Shown piece after piece: positions 1 to 5,000 of a stretch of DNA of 5,000 nucleotides. The position numbers and the translations under genes were made by a program. The notes under the pieces are model-generated. The model had not been told where the DNA came from. It made no database searches and saw only the letters and a program-made list of their open reading frames with translations. Within the stretch, counting starts at the first letter, position 1. Each line of letters starts with the position of its first letter. The stretch lies in assembly GCA_031283785.1 (NCBI GenBank), contig JAITBC010000409.1, positions 1 to 5,000 on the forward strand, in the 5' to 3' direction. Source of the DNA: Tannerella sp. (GTDB lineage: Bacteria > Bacteroidota > Bacteroidia > Bacteroidales > Tannerellaceae).

Positions 1-181
1 TACATTTACTTTCATAACCCATTAATTTTAAGTTTGTAATATATATTTGTCTAAAAACTTTTCACTTAAAAGAACGTTTTTAAATTACCGCAAACAAGCA
101 ATCAAAAGTAGAAGTTGGATAATTATGATCGAATCGCGCCAAATATACGGCATTATTTTATTATTTGCAACCCCAATTTGT

Positions 182-195
182 ATGTTTTAAAACAT
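182..195. repeat. 14-bp perfect palindrome followed by a T-run
   Basis: ATGTTTTAAAACAT is a perfect 7+7 inverted repeat, followed by C and six T (197-202). As RNA it would give at most a 5-bp AT-rich stem with a TTAA loop, which is too weak for a convincing intrinsic terminator even with the T-run. The symmetry would also suit a dimeric DNA-binding protein. In DNA this AT-rich it may be chance. Confidence 0.35.
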
Positions 196-232
196 CTTTT
201 TTGAAATTCGTTGGATACGCTACTTTTTATCA

Positions 233-274
233 TTGAAATTAATCCAAAATTCGAAAATCCAATTGTTAATTCAA
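233..274. repeat. Imperfect AT-rich inverted repeat
   Basis: The outer arms TTGAAATTAA (233-242) and TTAATTCAA (266-274) pair over nine bases with one bulged A. Inside them CAAAATT and AATTG offer partial further pairing. ATCCAA also occurs twice inside as a short direct repeat. Low-GC pairing makes a functional hairpin doubtful, and no recognisable gene starts directly downstream. Confidence 0.25.
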
Positions 275-531
275 GGTGTTTTCAAAAAGGTATGCTTCCT
301 TGGAACATAGACTAAATGAATTACGAACGGACTTATCAGGCAGTATATCCTAAAAAAATGCCTCTTTGTATAGTCTCGGATCAGCAAGGCGAGCAATATT
401 CAGCACAAGATCAATCGAAGACCAGGAAAAAATCTTAACTTTGACATGCCTAAAAAGCGATTATTGGGGCGTATTATTAATTTTGTCGCATTTGATGGTT
501 GAATCTGCACTACGCTTTTTTAGAAAGAAAA

Positions 532-563
532 TTTGGTTGATAACGAAATAACAGCTACTTTTA
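532..563 (+). promoter_or_regulatory. Candidate Bacteroidota-type promoter for the helicase-ispE-ygiQ operon
   Basis: TTTG at 532-535 is followed 20 bases later by TACTTTTA at 556-563. The Bacteroidota primary sigma-factor consensus is TTTG about 19-21 bases before TAnnTTTG, so this matches the upstream box and seven of eight positions of the downstream box. Transcription would begin near 570, leaving a leader of roughly 15 bases before the ATG at 586. A perfect TAATTTTG lies further up at 478-485 but has no TTTG at the right distance. Such short motifs occur often by chance in AT-rich DNA. Confidence 0.4.
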
Positions 564-585
564 CAGTGTTTTTAACAGCAAAAAG

Positions 586-1827
586 ATGAGATTTGACGAA
601 ATAAATTTTGAAGATTCGCTATTAGACGGACTTTATGCAATGAATTTTCAGGAAATGACACCTGTACAGGAAATGTCAATTCCCGCCATAATGGAAGGTA
701 AGGATGTCATAGCATGCGCCCAGACCGGTACGGGGAAAACTGCGGCGTATGTATTACCGGTCATCAACGAACTGAGCAAAGGGACTTATCCTGAAGATGC
801 CGTCAACGTAGTTATTATGGCTCCTACGCGCGAACTCGCGCAGCAAATCGACCAACAGATAGAAGGATTCTCGTATTACCTGCCTGTATCTGCCGTCGCC
901 GTATACGGAGGTACCGACGGAATCGCATATGCGCAACAGGAAAGAGGCATGCAAATGGGGGCCGATATTGTAATCGCTACGCCCGGACGGCTTATTTCAC
1001 ATATGAACATGGGTAGCGTAGATTTGTCGCAGGTATCGTTCTTCATCCTCGATGAAGCCGACCGGATGCTCGACATGGGATTTTATGACGACATCATACA
1101 GATATACAAGAAACTGCCCAAGAAGTGCCAAATCATTATGTTTTCCGCAACGATGCCTCCCAAAATACGTACGCTTGCCGAAAATATAATGAAAAACCCG
1201 CATGAGATAGAAATCGCAATATCAAAACCGCCGGAAAGCATCATACAAACAGCTTATATCTGTTATGAAATGCAGAAAATGCGTATTCTGGAGAAACATT
1301 TCAAAGAAAGCAATCCTAAACGCGTAATCATCTTTTCTTCATCAAAACAAAAGGTCAAAGATCTGGCGCTCACGCTAAAACGTAAAAATATTAACGTTGA
1401 AGCCATGCATTCCGACCTTGAACAAAGCAATCGGGAACAGGTGATGAAGGATTTCAGGAACGGGCATATTGACGTTTTAGTAGCAACCGATGTGGTCTCG
1501 CGCGGCATAGATATAAACGATATAAGCGTTGTTATCAATTACGATATTCCGAGAGATCCCGACGATTATGTACATCGTATCGGACGTACGGCACGCGGCT
1601 CGGAAGGCCGTGGCCTGGCGATCACACTGGTCTCCGAAAGAGAACAAAACGATTTCAAGGCGATAGAAACATTTCTCGGAAAAGAAATATATAAAATTCC
1701 CATCGACCCGTCTCTCGGCGTTTCTCCAGCCTACAATCCGAGCCATAGACAAAATAGAAAACATTTTGATAAAAGAAGACATAAGCCCCACCTTCCCGGA
1801 CATATCAGAAAAAGAAAACATCCATGA
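586..1827 (+). CDS. DEAD-box ATP-dependent RNA helicase (RhlE-like)
   Basis: A 413-residue cytoplasmic helicase expected to unwind or remodel short RNA duplexes using ATP, for example in ribosome assembly, RNA decay or cold adaptation. The motifs appear in order: Q motif (Phe21 to Gln28), Walker A AQTGTGKT (45-52), PTRELA (80-85), GG (108-109), TPGR (132-135), DEAD (156-159), SAT (187-189), VIIFSSS of motif IV (247-253), ATDVVSRGIDI of motif V (300-310) and HRIGRTARG of motif VI (330-338). Both RecA-like domains are therefore complete. The tail from about 387 is rich in Arg, Lys and His, as is usual for accessory RNA-binding extensions. The ATG at 586 follows an A-rich stretch (ACAGCAAAAAG), typical of Bacteroidota starts, and the Q motif begins about 20 residues in, as expected. 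Its stop overlaps the ispE start by four bases. RhlE-like is the closest description; the exact subfamily cannot be fixed by eye. Confidence 0.96.
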   Translation: MRFDEINFEDSLLDGLYAMNFQEMTPVQEMSIPAIMEGKDVIACAQTGTGKTAAYVLPVINELSKGTYPEDAVNVVIMAPTRELAQQIDQQIEGFSYYLPVSAVAVYGGTDGIAYAQQERGMQMGADIVIATPGRLISHMNMGSVDLSQVSFFILDEADRMLDMGFYDDIIQIYKKLPKKCQIIMFSATMPPKIRTLAENIMKNPHEIEIAISKPPESIIQTAYICYEMQKMRILEKHFKESNPKRVIIFSSSKQKVKDLALTLKRKNINVEAMHSDLEQSNREQVMKDFRNGHIDVLVATDVVSRGIDINDISVVINYDIPRDPDDYVHRIGRTARGSEGRGLAITLVSEREQNDFKAIETFLGKEIYKIPIDPSLGVSPAYNPSHRQNRKHFDKRRHKPHLPGHIRKRKHP

Positions 1828-2627
1828 TTTGTTTTCCAAATGCAAAAATTAACCTGGGACTCCATATAACGGGAAAGCGTTCGGACGGATTTCATAATAT
1901 TGAGACCATATTTTATCCCGTCCCACTGACGGATGCGCTCGAAGCCGTCAAAGCTAACGAGACATCATTCAAACAGACGGGGCTAAAGATCCATTCGACC
2001 GCCGAAGATAATCTCGTTATGAAAGCTTATGCTTTCTTATCAAAAAAATATCACGTTCCGCCATTGGAAATACATCTGAAAAAAGCGATCCCTTCGGGAG
2101 CCGGATTGGGCGGAGGAAGCGCCGATGCTGCTTTCTCGTTGAAGCTTATCAATGATTTATGCAATCTGAGTATACCGGACAGGGAACTTGAAAAGATGGC
2201 AGCGTCAATAGGCGCAGACTGTCCTTTTTTTATCCGTAATATCCCTGTCATAGCTACCGGTAAGGGAAACATCTTTAAACCGGTCGATATCTCCTTAGAA
2301 AGCTGTCTGATTTATATCGTAAAACCTCCCGTCGCCGTCTCTACAAAAGAAGCATATGCAATGATTACACCGCAAAAACCGGCATTTTCGCTTGACAGGT
2401 TAGCCTCTTTGCCCGTTTCGGAATGGAAAAACGCCCTGGTGAACGATTTCGAACATCGTATAATTGAAAAATATCCCATAATCGGAGAAATAAAAGATAC
2501 GTTATACGCCCTCGGAGCTGAGTACGCCTCTATGTCCGGTTCCGGTTCGGCGGTTTTCGGACTGTTCAAAACGACGGTTTCGCCCAATTTTCCCAATTGT
2601 TTTATATGGAAAGGAAAACTCCGGTAA
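1824..2627 (+). CDS. ispE: 4-diphosphocytidyl-2-C-methyl-D-erythritol kinase (IspE)
   Basis: This GHMP-family kinase phosphorylates the 2-hydroxyl of CDP-methylerythritol with ATP, the fourth step of the MEP pathway to isopentenyl and dimethylallyl diphosphate, in the cytosol. The product is 267 residues, close to the usual 270-290. The N-terminal substrate motif FPNAKINLGLHITGKRSDGFH (4-24) contains Lys8, matching the active-site Lys10 of the E. coli enzyme. The glycine-rich ATP loop PSGAGLGGGSADAA covers 90-103. GADCPFF (130-136) supplies the catalytic Asp132. The third GHMP motif, MSGSGSAVFGLF, lies at 237-248. The start codon overlaps the helicase stop (ATGA at 1824-1827), a standard coupling arrangement, and the N-terminal motif begins right after it, so the start is secure. 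The 3' end overlaps the next gene. Nothing suggests damage. Confidence 0.97.
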   Translation: MICFPNAKINLGLHITGKRSDGFHNIETIFYPVPLTDALEAVKANETSFKQTGLKIHSTAEDNLVMKAYAFLSKKYHVPPLEIHLKKAIPSGAGLGGGSADAAFSLKLINDLCNLSIPDRELEKMAASIGADCPFFIRNIPVIATGKGNIFKPVDISLESCLIYIVKPPVAVSTKEAYAMITPQKPAFSLDRLASLPVSEWKNALVNDFEHRIIEKYPIIGEIKDTLYALGAEYASMSGSGSAVFGLFKTTVSPNFPNCFIWKGKLR

Positions 2628-4438
2628 ACGCATACAAACTTGACGCCTGGCTTCCCACGACAAAAAAAGAAGTCGAATTGCGCGGCTGGGATTATCCGGA
2701 TGTAATTCTGTTCAGCGGCGACGCGTATGTCGACCACCCATCGTTCGGCGCCGCCGTCATAGGAAGGGTGCTCGAAGCACAAGGCTTAAGGGTCGCCATT
2801 GTACCGCAGCCCGACTGGCGGGGCGACTATCGCGATTTTACAAAGTTAGGCGCCCCACGGCTGTTTTTTGCCATCTCGCCCGGCGCCATGGATTCGATGG
2901 TCAACCATTATACCGCAAACCGGCGCCTTCGTAGCGACGATGCCTATACTCCCGATAACCGACCAGGAATGAGACCCGATTATCCCAGCATTGTATATTC
3001 TAAAATATTAAAAAAACTATATCCTGACATCCCTGTTGTATTAGGCGGAATAGAAGCGTCGCTACGACGCCTGACTCATTATGACTACCGGCAGGACAAA
3101 CTGCTGCCCGGCATTCTGGCCGACAGCCCGGCCGACCTCCTGATTTACGGCATGGGAGAAAAACCCGTCACGGAACTTGTGCGACTATTGGAGAAAGGCA
3201 TACCTTTCCCGAAAATTAAAAATTTGCCGCAAACGGCATATATCGACCGTGTAATCACGGAATCGCCGGATGATATTGTATTATTTTCTTACGAAGAATG
3301 TCTTAAAAACAAACTGAAACAGGCAAAAAACTTCAGAATTATAGAAGAAGAATCAAATAAGCGCCAATCCTCCCGGATACTCCAGCATACCGGCGACCGG
3401 ATCATCGTCGTAAACCCGCCGTATGCTTCGGTTACGACAAAAGAACTCGACGCCTGGTACGATTTGCCGTATACCCGCCTGCCGCATCCGAAATACCGTA
3501 ACAGGGTGATCCCTGCTTTCGACATGATAAAATTTTCGGTAAATATCCATCGCGGCTGTTTCGGCGGATGCGCCTTCTGTACAATTTCAGCCCACCAGGG
3601 GAAACAAATCGTATCGCGCAGCAGCGAATCGATATTGAGAGAAATCGGAAAAGTAACTCATATGCCTGATTTCAAGGGCTATATAAGCGACTTGGGCGGG
3701 CCGTCCGCAAACATGTATCGGATGAAAGGACTGGATGAGTGTATCTGCCAAAAGTGCAAAAAACCTTCATGCATATTTCCTCACATCTGCAAAAACCTGA
3801 TAACAGACCATACTCCCCTGTTAGAACTGTACCGCAAATCGACAAAAATCCCGGGAATAAAAAAAATATTCGTAGGAAGCGGCATACGCTACGATTTGTT
3901 ACTGCATAAAAGTGATAATGAAACGTTCAATGGCGCATCCCGTCAATATATCGAAACGCTGATAACAAACCATGTATCCGGCAGGTTAAAAGTTGCGCCG
4001 GAGCACACGGAAAAGAAAGTGCTGCAAATTATGCGCAAACCTCCAATCGAATTATTCGAAAAATTTAAATCCATATTCGACAAAATCAATGCGGAACGGC
4101 ATCTGAACGAGCAGTTAATCCCCTATTTTATCTCAAGCCACCCCGGCTGTACGGAAACAGACATGGCCGAGCTGGCCGTCAAAACAAAGAAAATGAATTT
4201 TCACCTCGAACAGGTACAGGATTTCACACCAACGCCGATGACTTTGGCCACCGAGATTTACTATACCGGAGTTCATCCCTATACGCTGGAAAAAATCCCA
4301 TGCGCCCGGACAAAGGAGGAAAAACTCTCCCAACGCCGTTTTTTCTTCTGGTATCTCTCCGAATACCGCTTCCAAATAATACGCTTTTTACGGCAAATAA
4401 AACGCGACGACCTGATAGACCGGCTACTGAAAAAATAA
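2606..4438 (+). CDS. YgiQ family radical SAM protein (UPF0313)
   Basis: A 610-residue radical SAM protein of the YgiQ family, whose substrate is, to my knowledge, not established. The first 300 or so residues match the family N-terminal domain: WLPTTKKEVELRGWDYPDVI (15-34), FSGDAYVDHPSFG (36-48), VVLGGIEASLRR (144-155). The cluster-binding motif CFGGCAFC (C-x3-C-x2-C; Cys318, Cys322, Cys325) should hold the [4Fe-4S] cluster that cleaves S-adenosylmethionine. A second cysteine group (Cys379, 381, 384, 389, 395) could bind metal. LKVAPEHTEKKVLQIMRKP (461-479) and the QDFTPTPMTLATEIYYTG segment (538-555) are typical of the C-terminal half. An in-frame TTG at 2597 could add three residues, but the ATG at 2606 is preferred. 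It overlaps ispE by 22 bases in another frame, with no clear Shine-Dalgarno, so translation may depend on ribosomes finishing ispE. Relatives such as E. coli YgiQ are longer, mainly through a C-terminal tail absent here. Confidence 0.95.
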   Translation: MERKTPVNAYKLDAWLPTTKKEVELRGWDYPDVILFSGDAYVDHPSFGAAVIGRVLEAQGLRVAIVPQPDWRGDYRDFTKLGAPRLFFAISPGAMDSMVNHYTANRRLRSDDAYTPDNRPGMRPDYPSIVYSKILKKLYPDIPVVLGGIEASLRRLTHYDYRQDKLLPGILADSPADLLIYGMGEKPVTELVRLLEKGIPFPKIKNLPQTAYIDRVITESPDDIVLFSYEECLKNKLKQAKNFRIIEEESNKRQSSRILQHTGDRIIVVNPPYASVTTKELDAWYDLPYTRLPHPKYRNRVIPAFDMIKFSVNIHRGCFGGCAFCTISAHQGKQIVSRSSESILREIGKVTHMPDFKGYISDLGGPSANMYRMKGLDECICQKCKKPSCIFPHICKNLITDHTPLLELYRKSTKIPGIKKIFVGSGIRYDLLLHKSDNETFNGASRQYIETLITNHVSGRLKVAPEHTEKKVLQIMRKPPIELFEKFKSIFDKINAERHLNEQLIPYFISSHPGCTETDMAELAVKTKKMNFHLEQVQDFTPTPMTLATEIYYTGVHPYTLEKIPCARTKEEKLSQRRFFFWYLSEYRFQIIRFLRQIKRDDLIDRLLKK

Positions 4439-4461
4439 CAACTTAGTTTTGAATCCCATCC

Positions 4462-5000
4462 ATAGTGCGCAAGTAAGTTGGGTAAAGGTCTAAAGCACTG
4501 AAACAGAAATTACAGTCAGCAGTAAATGGGCTATCAAGGTGCACCATATCTGCGTTTTTATACCGTTTTCGCTATCGGAATAGAAAAGTATGTCAAATGG
4601 ATATGCTATTCTTCCAGCACACAGGCCTTTTTTTCGGCATCACTGTCTTCCTGCGAACATGCGTACAGCGTTTCAATGACTTCCGATTTTGCATTTTTCT
4701 TCTGACGGGTCACGAAAAACACGCCCTCCCGCGTCCATTCCGCAAACTGACGGTAGTAATTATATGCGCCCTGTCCATCGTTATCATACTGCCTCTGTCC
4801 AACGATAAGTTTTGACGGAAATTTCTTGTCGTGCATTTTAGCCTCGCTTATGATAGCGAATTTGGCGCTGCCGGCATGGATGTCGGTCAGCAGATGCACT
4901 TTTAATCCCCCTTTTTTCTTCCCGTCACCCTTCGGATTGCGTCCAACGCCTTTCATTACTTCCGAAAACAGCGATACCGTCGTCGAATCGAAGGCATAAA
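4462..5000 (-). mobile_element. 3' part of an IS4-family insertion sequence, cut by the window edge
   Basis: The right end of the window is the distal part of an insertion sequence carrying a DDE transposase of the IS4 type, oriented toward the operon. The outer limit is uncertain. The recognisable transposase remnant ends at 4490 and ygiQ ends at 4438, so the element's end must lie between them. The stretch starting near 4462 (CATAGTGCGCAAGTAAG) is a candidate terminal repeat, but its partner at the other end is outside the window and cannot be compared. No target-site duplication can be assessed. The coding damage described for the transposase suggests this copy is no longer autonomous. Confidence 0.55.
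4490..5000 (-). pseudogene. IS4-family DDE transposase, decayed and partial
   Basis: The reading enters from the window's right edge and runs to a TAG at 4606-4608; its 5' part lies outside. DSTTVSLFSE, with the first catalytic Asp, comes just inside the edge, followed by KGVGRNPK, GLKVHLLTDIH, ISEAKMHDKKF, then AYNYYRQFAEWTREGVFFVTR. These are hallmarks of DDE_Tnp_1 transposases common in Bacteroidales. Where the second catalytic Asp is expected, the direct frame gives an aberrant GQRQYDNDGQG, while the frame shifted by one reads GSMITMDRA (about 4795-4768), the expected motif. One extra base before it and an extra GC after it would explain this and restore the frame. After the TAG another frame reads FYSDSENG then IKTQIWCTLIAHLLLTVIS, ending at a TAG at 4490-4492. 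This is the usual C-terminal part. The YxxRWxIE-type region with the catalytic Glu should lie between the two parts and is absent. A gene caller would report only 4606-5000. The IS4-type assignment is strong; inactivity is inferred. Confidence 0.82.

Larger units (their letters stand above)
1..585. other. AT-rich gene-poor region upstream of the helicase operon
   Basis: This stretch is visibly richer in A and T than the coding block that follows, and stops break all frames often. The longest open stretches are a TTG-initiated 61-codon frame (366-551) and an ATG-initiated 40-codon frame (316-438). Neither resembles a family I know, and they overlap each other in different frames. The minus strand of 281-551 has fragments of similar length, also unrecognised. 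The region holds a perfect palindrome (182-195), an imperfect inverted repeat (233-274) and a candidate promoter near the right edge. It could be a long intergenic region, the decayed remains of a gene, or the leader of something lying to the left of the window. No RNA gene is recognisable. Confidence 0.6.

Noticed and set aside
42..49. TATATTTG, a perfect match to the TAnnTTTG promoter box
   Set aside because: There is no TTTG about 20 bases upstream and no gene to serve downstream. In AT-rich DNA a lone box is expected by chance.
366..551. Open frame of 61 codons starting with TTG
   Set aside because: The start is non-ATG, the base composition is AT-rich, no motif is recognisable, and it overlaps another equally unremarkable short frame (316-438). 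Length is within chance expectation.
1477..1845. Minus-strand open frame of 122 codons
   Set aside because: It is antisense to the helicase C-terminal domain, including its motifs V and VI, and has no recognisable domain of its own.
2597..2605. TTG at 2597 as the start of the YgiQ gene
   Set aside because: It adds only three residues (with an unusual start codon) before an in-frame ATG, from which the normal family N-terminus begins.
2312..2782. Minus-strand open frame of 156 codons
   Set aside because: It lies wholly antisense to the well-supported ispE and YgiQ genes, spans their junction, and shows no family motif.
4597..4815. Plus-strand open frame of 72 codons
   Set aside because: It is the shadow of the transposase on the opposite strand, whose family motifs are clear.

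Overview
The window looks like chromosomal DNA from a member of the Bacteroidota, most likely Bacteroidales. Three things point there: start codons preceded by A-rich sequence instead of a clear Shine-Dalgarno, a promoter-like TTTG / TAnnTTT(G) pair ahead of the first gene, and an IS4-family transposase of the type common in that order. This rests on pattern recognition, not a database search.

Layout. Bases 1-585 are AT-rich with no gene I can support. They hold a 14-bp perfect palindrome, an imperfect inverted repeat and, at the right edge, a plausible promoter. Bases 586-4438 form a tight three-gene plus-strand block: a DEAD-box RNA helicase (586-1827), the MEP-pathway kinase ispE (1824-2627) and a YgiQ-type radical SAM protein (ATG at 2606, to 4438). 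The genes overlap by 4 and 22 bases, so they are almost certainly co-transcribed and probably translationally coupled. All three look intact, with their signature motifs present. From about 4440 to the right edge, on the minus strand, lies the 3' part of an IS4-family insertion sequence facing the operon tail to tail.

The three operon genes share no obvious pathway: RNA remodelling, isoprenoid precursor synthesis and an uncharacterised radical SAM function. They read as a housekeeping cluster held together by transcription.

The most informative region is the transposase. Read closely, it is a decaying pseudogene. A short segment carrying the expected GSMI-x-x-DRA catalytic-Asp motif sits in a different frame, bracketed by two apparent small insertions that cancel out. 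After a TAG stop at 4606-4608, a clear C-terminal remnant continues in another frame, and the catalytic-Glu region between the two parts is missing. I found no convincing novel system, CRISPR array, tRNA or rRNA.
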